A stretch of DNA of 31,339 bases from a virus. The translations under genes were made by a program, and so were the position numbers. Each line of letters opens with the position of its first letter. Positions within the stretch are counted from its first letter, which is position 1. A model generated the notes under the pieces. The model searched no databases, was not told the origin of the DNA, and worked only from the letters and a program-made list of their open reading frames with translations. This document shows, in pieces, positions 12,101-17,332 of the stretch. The stretch is from positions 1 to 31,339 of the IMG/VR virus record IMGVR_UViG_3300012920_000153; one strand, given 5' to 3'.

Positions 12101-15100
12101 GTCAATGGAACAAGAGCAAATACAACTGAATTTGATCTAAATCATGAAGGAGTGCCAATTTTTGCAAAAACATTTACACCAACTGATGCAACAAAATTGA
12201 ATCCTGTTACAGGTGTATTTACAATTAGAGATCATTTCTTTAGCACTGGAGAAAAATTAAAATACACACCGGGTAGTACATTTATAGGTATTACAGCTGA
12301 TGCAATGGAAACTGCTGCTGGTGTAGATTTACCAACTGATGTTTTTGCGATTAAAGTTGATGATGATAAATTTAAACTTGCAACATCACTATCTAACGCA
12401 AGTGCAGGAACCGCAGTTACATTCACTTCACTAGGTGCTGGTAATGTTCATACTCTTTCTATGGATAAGAGGTTAGAAAAGGCAATTATTAATATTGATG
12501 GTTTGATTCAGTCACCAATCGCATTTACACCAATTAATACAACTCTAACTAATAACGGTGGAAGTATATCAGCATCAGATTCAATCATAAGTATCGCTGG
12601 TATATCATCAATTAGTGATGGAGATATTTTGAAAATTGGCACAGAATTGATAAAAGTAAATGCAGTTGGTCTTGGAACATTAGCGATAGGGCCAATAACA
12701 GGTGATGGTGCGTTCAAATTAGTTGGTGTTGAGAGAGGAACATTAGGCACAACAGCAGCATCTCATAATGATTCAACTGCTGTAAGGAAGTTTAAAGGAT
12801 CTTACAATATTGTAAACAGTAAAATTCATTTTACAGAGGCACCAAGAGGCACTAACTTTGCTACTAAAAATGCATCTGGTTTACAGTTCCCAAGATCTGA
12901 ATTTCATGGAAGAGTATATCTAAGAAATGACTACACAAAAAATAGAATATTTGATGATATATCAGATGGATTTACAGGTATAGGTGCAACACATATTGTT
13001 AAAGTTGGTGGTGCTAATACAACTGGAATTCAAACAGGTGGTAGCATAGTTTTATTAAATGGTATTTTCCAGACACCTACCACTGAAAATAACCAAGGTA
13101 ATAATTATGACTTTATTGGAGATAACACAGCAGGTATCACAACAATTACATTTACAGGTATTACCTCAACAGATGGTGTTACAAAAGTAGCAAGTCAATC
13201 TGACGTTAACTTAAATCAGTTACCAAGAGGGGGCATGATTGTTTCTCTCGGTTCCACTGGTGGTTTAGGTATTGCACCAACTGTAGGTGCTGCTGTTACT
13301 GCAGTTAAAAATAATGATGGTCAGATAACTGCAGTAGGTATAGGAACTTTAGATAGACACGGATCTGGATATCGTGGTTCAGTTGCAATAGGTATAACTG
13401 ATATTGCTTATGAACATAGATTTATAAGATCTGGAATAGGTTCTATAAAAACTCATCCAACTAATTCAAATATATTCACTAGAACTGCAAGAACTGCTTC
13501 TAACGCAGTTTACACATCTCATACTGGGTTCTTAGAAATAACTGTTGCAAATCATGGATTAGGTATAGGAACATTTGTCGGAATCGATACTGGAGGATTG
13601 GTCTTTAGTTGTTCTAAAGATCATTTTGGTACCGAACACCCTTATCCAAGATCTGGCCCAACACCAAGTAATTCATCCGGTGGAGATCCAATTGTTGGTA
13701 TTGCAACTGATATTAGATCAGTAACAGATGATACTTTCACAATCTTTGTAGGACAAGGAGGTGGAGGAGGAAATGGTGCAAGTATAACAGCAACTGTAGG
13801 TGCTGGTGGAACATTGGCTTTCACTGTTGCCGGTGCAGGAATATCTTACACTAACCCTCAAATTATTGTACCAGATCCATCGTATGAGGATCTTGAGGTC
13901 ATAGGTGTATCTCGTTTAGGAATTGGTGCTACAACCGAAACAGGACTTGGATTGAAGGTATCTGTAAATGTAGGTGCTAGTTCAACTGTTGGTGTAGGTT
14001 CAACCTTACATACCGTCGAATCATTTAAAGTTACAAGAAGTGGTTTTGGGTTTAAGAAAGGTGATGTTGTTAGACCAGTTGGTTTAGTTACTGCATTAGG
14101 TTTGTCAAGCAAAGTAAGTGAATTTGAGTTAACTGTCACAGAAATATTTACTGACAATTACGCATCATGGGATTTTGGTGAATTTGATTTTGTTGATAGT
14201 ATAAAAGCACTACAAGATGGTGTAAGAACAAGATTCCCAATTGAGTTAAATGGTGAACTACTAAGTTTTGAGAGTGATAATCCCGAAATTAAAATGGAAA
14301 ATCTTCTTTCCATCTATGTCAATGGTGTCTTACAAGAACCCGGTGTTTCATATACTTTTGAAGGAGGAACTACATTTGACTTTAACGATCCCCCAGATGC
14401 TGATGATGATATTTCAGTATTTTTCTATAAAGGAACATCTGGAGGGTCGAATCCTGATACTCGAATAAAGGAAGTGCCTGAAACATTAAAAACTGGTGAT
14501 GTTGTTGAAATCGGTGCAACACAGAGTGATCCTGTAGCACAAAATCCAAGAACTGTCATAGGCATAACAACCTCTGATACATTTGAAACTGAAATATACA
14601 CTGGGCCAGGTATAGGACAAACATTTAAACCAGTAAGTAGTTGGAGAAAACAAAAAATTGATAAGATAATTAGAGGAGAGGTGGTATCTAAATCAAGGAA
14701 TTCCATTGAACCATTAATTTTCCCAACATCAAGAATAATTGGTGATCTTTCAACTAGTGAAAATGATAGTATATTTGTTGATGATGCTAAATTCTTTAAC
14801 TATGAGGAAGATAATTCTGCTCTTGTAATTAATAGCATAGGAGTAAGGATTGTTAATGATGTTAGTCCTGTTGCTGCTGCTTTAACAGCGACAGTATCTA
14901 CTTCAGGAACTATTTCTGCTATCACAGTAGTAAATGGTGGTAGTGGATACGTAGGGACTACCACAAGCATTTTGATCGGAGCACCATTAGGTGTTGCAGC
15001 CACCACAGCACCAGCAGTTACTTCAGGTATTGCTACATTTGCAACTGCTACAGGTAACATATCAAGTGGTATCATCACTACAGTCACAGTAAACAACATA

Positions 15101-15721
15101 GGACTTGGTTATACAAATACCAATCCTCCACAGGTTCTTGCACCTGCTCCTGAACCAATCACTGAAAAAATTACAAATATTAAAGATATTCAGGGATTTA
15201 GTGGTATTGTAACAGGAATATCAACTGCTGTGGTTGGTGTATCTACTCTTGGATTAAGAATAGGTTTAGCAAGAACTGCAGGTAACTTCAGTACACTTCA
15301 ACCCGGATATCCAATTTATGTGTTCAATACCACAGTTGGTAATGGTGTTACATCATTAAACTTAAGTGGTAATAATAACGACATTGTAGGAGTCGGCACA
15401 CAGTTTGCAGATAACATTTACATTATCAAATCTATTACAACGAGTGGCACAACTGCGGAAATATTGACAAATATTCATTCAGGAACTGTTCATGCTGGTT
15501 TAACCACCTCCGTGGGAACCACTGGTGATAGAGGTAATTTCTCTTGGGGTCGTTTATTTACTAATACAGGTAATATGAGTAGACCAGACCCAGTTGCAAT
15601 AGGTGTCACAGGTCATACGGTTGGACTTTCAACTGGTGTAGGAATATCAACATTCCCAACCATAGAGAGAAGAATTTATGGTATTCGTGATACTGGTGCA
15701 GTTAAAGATAAACTAACTTGA
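3161..15721 (+). CDS. 7: Giant gp7-like baseplate wedge protein (4186 aa)
   Basis: One uninterrupted frame encodes 4186 residues, about four times T4 gp7 (1032 aa). The assignment to the wedge initiator gp7 rests on position between gp6 and gp8 and on end segments in the style of marine-phage gp7. The N-terminus has RIQVQQVIESQLPEFI, then FLRQYYISQEHRGG and NLDQYLKL (residues 10-65), with GTAESFRILFNAIYG near residue 210. The C-terminus ends FPTIERRIYGIRDTGAVKDK. The middle is a string of small beta-modules: three 'RG...H' modules (near residues 75-160, 1625-1670, 3130-3215); a 'GIS..T.I..I' module (677-734); many 'GxGY/GxNY' repeats; a YHYH-type motif GWAYDGNPIYGPYGY (from residue 1323); at least six 'HGF..G..Y...DDDxF' units; a Cys-Asp-His-YPR motif (about 3480-3500); and a NGVLQEPGVSYTFEGG module (about 3680-3765). 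No signal peptide or membrane span is seen. Some modules may form peripheral spikes or receptor-contact sites, which is inference. Confidence 0.85.
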   Translation: MIGTGIEKRIQVQQVIESQLPEFILSESPKTVDFLRQYYISQEHRGGVVDLSDNLDQYLKLDNLTPEVIVGITTLTSGITAASDTITVSSTKGFPNQYGLLKIDDEIISYTGLTTNTFTGCIRGFSGITSYTDPNNPGELVFKSTTTASHTSGVSVNNLSVLFLQEFYKKIKSSLTPGLEDTKFISELDVSNFIKESKSLYQSKGTAESFRILFNAIYGVTPKIIDLEDFLIKPSGAEFIRREIVVAEVISGDPNKLLGQTVTKSTDSQTTASVSEVEIITRNRKSFYKLSLFVGYNDRSGILGTFTIPGKSKAIGNVAVGSSVITVDSTVGFNTTGSVRSGINTVTYTDKTVNQFLNCTGITSAISSTDDVRADEFIFGYEDGDLNKKVELRITGVLSNFVLIPSDTSSVTTEGERISVKNLGEVIANPQNKTKKEVFFNSWIYNTSCTFQIDNFPSAPTGGSASVLLKTNTDRSNLKVGDKVDIIRRGGSQQVEVSDAVVDAILQNNQIDLNNVLNFTPSADVDYDIRRKLDRAFSSTSQIQYGNDVITSNVQNTYNDNDVNYYVASSSLPSYDITESVFKSTIPDTLGGDLQGFNNVTQKFSIISFPTATRFRTGDSVFYKPNNPDLVLGGLEEGVYYVEKLSNANQIKLYASRSFIPVSNNLEFTAGTLTVGVATTAITGVSTIKLDSVNGIRVNDTLSNSNISNSGISTVTAIDPLTNIVTISGTTIGTLNQGSIPRGEKVTISGKHSFVLLRHKNEEIGVQKILKKFPADANIKSGTSFPTEPGSTGILINGVEITNYKSEDKIFYGPLSNIKILNGGSNFDVINLPKVVIPQAGSGTTALMQPVIKGSLSEVLVDPQFFDIEKVLSVSISGGNGSGAVLKPIVRKRHRELTFDGRKTSVRGGIDVLFDQIIFDRPHNLLNGEALIYDKNENSPIGIGTSGGSNLDQNRFLSDGSVYYAQVVGISSIKLYDNINDFNSGTNPVGFTTINTQGTHKFRTLEKKNFLRSVLIEDAGTNYTNRKLLVKPAGISSIENTVNFKNHGFLDGEIITYNYEYGGTGIAGISSANQYKVIKLDDDTFRVANAGVGATNNSDYNRGDYVKFTSSGTGLQEFAYPDVTLSVNAVYSPTTFTRNGDLVITPVVRGSIIENYLYEPGTNYGSEILNFEVKPGVTLQNGKEAELKVLTNKGRITNVDVRFGGKEYFSPPDIDLVGVGTGVGARFRPIVSDGKITEVVIINSGIGYTESPVVRVKPAGAGQIFEPSIRSLTVNNLERFDDEILLKESEDNLQYAVVGYSTSLYTNEFGDPNSITGHSPIIGWAYDGNPIYGPYGYDDPKNENSSIKILNTGYVLNTGNVVNRPSSFSNGFFVEDYEYTDSGDLDESNGRFAKTPDFPNGVYAYFVGVATGSSGNLEPKFPYFIGENYRSEPVSDNFIIDQSNFDLNSQGLIRNTLPYKVSDKFADNDFIIESNEIIEQNSIVESVTSGGIEDFQIIESGSDYKVNDTLNFDNSGTSGGGASAFVSEVRGKDISSVNTNIQTYRNVVYVRENDKQVSAFISTSHTFANNDNIVVSGLTTSIPNLTDSHVVGVSSDRFVLYKSMGANNTVGVVTDIYVSKIPDRVSAGSSIGIGTERLRVLNVFGKKQILRVKRGLVSNANIASHALSSAILTVPQKFTIPLETPPFESKINEKVFFNPQEQVGLALTAGTAIPMTKPFTEGETSKVISVPAKSIFLPNHPFINNQQLTLTIPAGAGAISCGTGTTLSSTSSFNLINGATVFAKRISKDLVGLSTVKTGETIFFKTAPNDNFEYLLESNHTQVTGKAQKIIAHVAVTTSHNLNELDTINLSVKPNLTGGTGINTSVIVKYVASEDKILIDPQIIAQANIGADTIFKTDHGFETGQKIFYDGSTNQATGLTTSAYFVYRIDDDSFQLGETRKDVTNEPPTIVAISTNTGGNSQTISLINPPLSVVRNNDLVFYVSDSSLNGYNFNFYYDSDFNNEFVSTGTTSSFVVEKNGTIGVGTTSTVTLKYNSENPLNIYYAIEKSGHISTTDSDVKNGSKINYVNSEYDGKYTAFGVGTTSFNVSLKSVPEKISYIRNEVDDISYSTNSSSVSGGISKINLASSGFGYKKIPGISSITSINGINGKVLCLSRNINKINKVRILDPGFEYHSDKTLKPEARISPTITLKNSDSISNIEILSGGAEYLTAPDIVVVDPETGKLTDQGVIEVTLTSSSISSVDIKSSPKGLKPVEQRIRTINNSNGVSVSNVVGMSNTTTTGIVTCTLVTPIGGFTPAPFAVGDKIFVEGIQLDDPTAGTGYNSTDYGFDFLTISDYQNTSPAKLEFNLAGISTAIGIAKTNQQNYATITNFNKYPQFKTTQRTSEFTVGERLSIKENNSFVIVDLNVLENNPDEFIKVIGSRELLKGDVIRGDISGTVATINTVSNNRGIFEIDYSLKQARGWNDEVGKLSEDYMVLPDNDYYQNLSYTIQSPQTFEDIVDPVNRLVHTSGLKNFADTGITSTARSGISSDSVLFINRDLITEERVDTINNFDFAVDVDTLDGGSKSKFLKLKDRKLSSFIECLTNRVLDIDDISSRFSNTDSTQNNRVELPINDNYESFLIQSINPSTNEIQIDEVIVFKDNNDTFTFERNNIGIGTQKILDVQGFTDSATNDTTLRITPTDPFEDDLDIKVYRSKFNSPTAGINTEAIGFVNLIGVAKTAAPSTTISLVSSPVGITSAFYSTIEVTDNKTNEKNLVDIYATHDGTNSYFSEYYVDSGDIDNFSNNFIGTFTSNLSGGVLSIDFQNTGINTATLRSKTVGFGTTSVGIGTFRFKDAAQIDGTERTLNLQSNFKRVSGTSTIVGVDSNKFSTIKSIVKVAFGSTIAIHEVLATHNGTDTSIVHYPFISIGSTSGIGTFVSNFANNKFNVRFNPDSGVSNAEVSAYSEVVYTDLDLFNTPPDFTYGRITESVAVRQYNAVNGTRANTTEFDLNHEGVPIFAKTFTPTDATKLNPVTGVFTIRDHFFSTGEKLKYTPGSTFIGITADAMETAAGVDLPTDVFAIKVDDDKFKLATSLSNASAGTAVTFTSLGAGNVHTLSMDKRLEKAIINIDGLIQSPIAFTPINTTLTNNGGSISASDSIISIAGISSISDGDILKIGTELIKVNAVGLGTLAIGPITGDGAFKLVGVERGTLGTTAASHNDSTAVRKFKGSYNIVNSKIHFTEAPRGTNFATKNASGLQFPRSEFHGRVYLRNDYTKNRIFDDISDGFTGIGATHIVKVGGANTTGIQTGGSIVLLNGIFQTPTTENNQGNNYDFIGDNTAGITTITFTGITSTDGVTKVASQSDVNLNQLPRGGMIVSLGSTGGLGIAPTVGAAVTAVKNNDGQITAVGIGTLDRHGSGYRGSVAIGITDIAYEHRFIRSGIGSIKTHPTNSNIFTRTARTASNAVYTSHTGFLEITVANHGLGIGTFVGIDTGGLVFSCSKDHFGTEHPYPRSGPTPSNSSGGDPIVGIATDIRSVTDDTFTIFVGQGGGGGNGASITATVGAGGTLAFTVAGAGISYTNPQIIVPDPSYEDLEVIGVSRLGIGATTETGLGLKVSVNVGASSTVGVGSTLHTVESFKVTRSGFGFKKGDVVRPVGLVTALGLSSKVSEFELTVTEIFTDNYASWDFGEFDFVDSIKALQDGVRTRFPIELNGELLSFESDNPEIKMENLLSIYVNGVLQEPGVSYTFEGGTTFDFNDPPDADDDISVFFYKGTSGGSNPDTRIKEVPETLKTGDVVEIGATQSDPVAQNPRTVIGITTSDTFETEIYTGPGIGQTFKPVSSWRKQKIDKIIRGEVVSKSRNSIEPLIFPTSRIIGDLSTSENDSIFVDDAKFFNYEEDNSALVINSIGVRIVNDVSPVAAALTATVSTSGTISAITVVNGGSGYVGTTTSILIGAPLGVAATTAPAVTSGIATFATATGNISSGIITTVTVNNIGLGYTNTNPPQVLAPAPEPITEKITNIKDIQGFSGIVTGISTAVVGVSTLGLRIGLARTAGNFSTLQPGYPIYVFNTTVGNGVTSLNLSGNNNDIVGVGTQFADNIYIIKSITTSGTTAEILTNIHSGTVHAGLTTSVGTTGDRGNFSWGRLFTNTGNMSRPDPVAIGVTGHTVGLSTGVGISTFPTIERRIYGIRDTGAVKDKLT
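3380..3640 (+). repeat. RG...H beta-module, copy 1 (gp7 residues ~74-160)
   Basis: The encoded segment runs from TLTSGITAASDTITV through GLLKIDDEIISYTGL and CIRGFSGI to TTTASHTSG. The pattern (short beta strands, an 'I.xE.I' strand, then RG followed by [A/S]-S-H) recurs four more times in this window in three different proteins. Homology is at protein level only; I see no long nucleotide identity. Confidence 0.55.
6630..6960 (+). repeat. GxGY-type beta repeats inside gp7 (residues ~1157-1267)
   Basis: Consecutive units read YEPGTNYGS, then KGRITNVDVRFGGKEYFSPP, then DGKITEVVIINSGIGYTESP. Each has the scheme 'G-x-I-x-x-V-x-V-x-(N)-x-G-x-G/E-Y-x-x-x-P' followed by a short 'GtGvGA' turn. Further units lie at about 5620-5720, 6205-6260, 7645-7760, 9535-9800 and 14930-15130. 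Confidence 0.6.
7127..7180 (+). other. YHYH-family motif within gp7
   Basis: Residues 1323-1340 read GWAYDGNPIYGPYGYDDP, matching the signature 'G-x-A-x-DG-x-P-I-Y-GP-x-G' of the YHYH domain family. That family is found in secreted and phage structural proteins; its function is not established. The segment is preceded by VVGYSTSLYTNEFGDP and followed by an aromatic stretch ending FPYFIGENYR, so the domain probably spans about residues 1280-1440. Confidence 0.7.
8020..8180 (+). repeat. RG...H beta-module, copy 2 (gp7 residues ~1621-1674)
   Basis: The segment reads RVSAGSSIGIGTERLRVLNV, then KKQILRVKRGLVSNANIASH. It keeps the 'E.L.V' strand, the 'L.V.RG' strand and the terminal A-S-H of the other copies, but is shorter between the strands. 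Confidence 0.5.
12560..12800 (+). repeat. RG...H beta-module, copy 3 (gp7 residues ~3134-3214)
   Basis: The segment reads GGSISASDSIISIAGI, DGDILKIGTELIKVNAV and KLVGVERGTLGTTAASHNDS. This is the fullest version of the module, with 'RG.lGTtAAsH', a form widely seen in phage structural proteins. Confidence 0.6.
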
Positions 15722-15731
15722 TGATTTCACG

Positions 15732-15739
15732 TATAAATA
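15732..15739 (+). promoter_or_regulatory. T4-type late promoter upstream of gp8
   Basis: An exact TATAAATA lies in the 36-base gap between the gp7 stop (15721) and the gp8 start (15758), with 18 bases between the octamer and the ATG. That is the same spacing as the gp25 promoter. The gap is A-rich and holds no clear Shine-Dalgarno sequence. It restarts transcription after the 12.6-kb gp7 gene. Confidence 0.78.
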
Positions 15740-15757
15740 TAGAAAAAAAGTAATAAA

Positions 15758-17329
15758 ATGCCAGCAGTAATTACGGATCAGTTCAGAATATTGAATGCGA
15801 GTAACTTTGTAGACACTGTTACTGGTATTGGAGGAGCTAGTCCAACAAATTCATTTTATGTTACATTAGGGTTGCCAAACGCTACTGTAGTGGGTTTTGG
15901 TAGGCAGTCTGATTTTGATGATAATCCTCCAAATCCAGTCGATAATATTAATACAAATAATCATATTGGTGACACCACATTATTTGGTAAGAGAGTAACA
16001 GGTAAAAATGTAAGAAGATTGATAAGAAAAGTTGATTGGACTCAGGGAACAAGATATGAGATGTATAGGCATGATTATAGCATCAATAATCAATCTCCTG
16101 TAACTAAATCAGCAAGACTCTATGATGCAAACTATTATGTTATAAATCAAAATTTTAACGTATACGTTTGCATTGACAATGGATCATCTGGAATTAACAC
16201 TACAGGAAATGCATCACAAGACGAACCTACATTTACAGATTTAGAACCATCAAAGGCTGGAGAAAGTGGTGACGGTTATATTTGGAAGTTCCTATACACA
16301 GTTTCACCTAGTGATATTATCAAGTTTGATTCAACTGAATTTATCGCTGTGCCAAACGATTGGACTATTACAACAGAGTCTCAAATTCAATCTGTTAGAG
16401 AAAATGGAGATTCTGATGTAAATAACAATCAAATTAAAAAGGTATACATCGATAAGCAAGGTGGAGGGGGATACACTGGTGGTTTAGGTCAAGAGGTTGA
16501 CATATTAGGTGATGGATCTGGTGGAAAAGTTGTAGTAGATGTGGTCGGTGGTAAGATTACTAATGCCATTGTATCATCTGGTGGAAAGGGTTATACATAC
16601 GGAATTGTTGATCTCGGAAAAATTAACGATCAGGTTACAGACCATGCTAAATTAATTCCAATTATACCTCCATCAAAGGGTCATGGATTTAATATTTACG
16701 AAGAGTTAGGAACTGACAGAGTACTTTGTTATGCAAGATTTGGAGGTGATAACAAAGATTTTCCTGTTGATACTCAATTTGCACAAGTAACTTTAGTTAA
16801 AAATCCAACATCAATTGGAACTACTTCTGTATACTTTAATGATTCTTATTCATCTATGAGTGCAATTAAATTCCCAAGCACTACCACTCAAAACCCAACG
16901 GTGGGTAAAGTGGTTCAACAGAATGTAACTGGTGGAGTCGCTTATGGTTATGTTGCATCGTGGGATAAAGAAACTAAAGTTCTAAAATATATACAGGACA
17001 GATCATTGTACTTTGATCCAACAAACGCAGCTGTAATTGATCAAACAGATTATGATAATGTTGATTCAAGAGGTAAAGTTCTTGCTTTTGAATCAAGTCC
17101 AAACGCTGTTACATCTGACGGGTTCAACTCAGCCATTGAAACTACTTTTAGTTCTGGTATTGCAACTGTTGGTACAAAAAATGTTGATCTGGGTGTAACC
17201 TTCACAAATGGTCTTGCATCTCCTGAAATAAATAAAGGGTCAGGTACAATACTATACATTGACAATAGGGCGACTATAAAAAGGGACTCTAGACAAAAAG
17301 AAGACATTAAAATCATTCTGGAATTCTAA
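15758..17329 (+). CDS. 8: Baseplate wedge protein gp8
   Basis: The product has 523 residues against 334 in T4 gp8. The N-terminal half carries the T4-like gp8 pattern: ITDQFRILNASNFVDTV at residues 4-20, SFYVTLG, VRRLIRKVDWTQGTRYEMYRHD (about residues 86-107), YYVINQNFNVYVCIDN, and EPTFTDLEPSKAGESGDGYIWKFLYTVSPSD. In T4, gp8 dimers sit in the wedge and bind gp7, gp10 and gp6. The extra length is explained in part by a glycine-rich segment at about residues 234-290 with two 'GGxGY' units (GGGGYTGG and SSGGKGYTYG), the same module type found in gp7, gp14 and the next protein. It has its own late promoter and is followed after three bases by the DUF4815 gene. Confidence 0.9.
   Translation: MPAVITDQFRILNASNFVDTVTGIGGASPTNSFYVTLGLPNATVVGFGRQSDFDDNPPNPVDNINTNNHIGDTTLFGKRVTGKNVRRLIRKVDWTQGTRYEMYRHDYSINNQSPVTKSARLYDANYYVINQNFNVYVCIDNGSSGINTTGNASQDEPTFTDLEPSKAGESGDGYIWKFLYTVSPSDIIKFDSTEFIAVPNDWTITTESQIQSVRENGDSDVNNNQIKKVYIDKQGGGGYTGGLGQEVDILGDGSGGKVVVDVVGGKITNAIVSSGGKGYTYGIVDLGKINDQVTDHAKLIPIIPPSKGHGFNIYEELGTDRVLCYARFGGDNKDFPVDTQFAQVTLVKNPTSIGTTSVYFNDSYSSMSAIKFPSTTTQNPTVGKVVQQNVTGGVAYGYVASWDKETKVLKYIQDRSLYFDPTNAAVIDQTDYDNVDSRGKVLAFESSPNAVTSDGFNSAIETTFSSGIATVGTKNVDLGVTFTNGLASPEINKGSGTILYIDNRATIKRDSRQKEDIKIILEF
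16457..16620 (+). repeat. GxGY-type insertion in gp8 (residues ~234-288)
   Basis: Two units, QGGGGYTGGLGQEVDILGDG and GGKITNAIVSSGGKGYTYG, flank a 'GdGSGGKV' turn. The layout 'GY...I.G.GSGa....v.gGkIt.aiv..GG.GY' matches units in gp7 and gp14. T4 gp8 lacks such a segment as far as I know. Confidence 0.55.
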
Positions 17330-17332
17330 AAA

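Noticed and set aside
14268-14468. Plus-strand frame of 66 codons in another frame inside gp7
   Set aside because: It overlaps the conserved NGVLQEPG module fully and has no ribosome binding site. The similar frame at 22242-22442 was rejected for the same reason.
3763-15099. Many minus-strand open frames of 60-109 codons inside gp7
   Set aside because: They lie opposite strong, conserved or repetitive coding sequence, have low-complexity hydrophobic translations, and lack ribosome binding sites, promoters and family resemblance. They follow from codon bias of the + strand gene.
3161-15721. Intein or fused unrelated gene in the 4186-codon frame
   Set aside because: No intein splice motifs (such as HN-C/S/T junctions with homing endonuclease blocks) or abrupt change in composition were seen; the interior looks like repeated beta-modules.
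15722-15757. Terminator after gp7
   Set aside because: No GC-rich stem with a T-run is present. The gap holds only the late promoter and A-rich leader.
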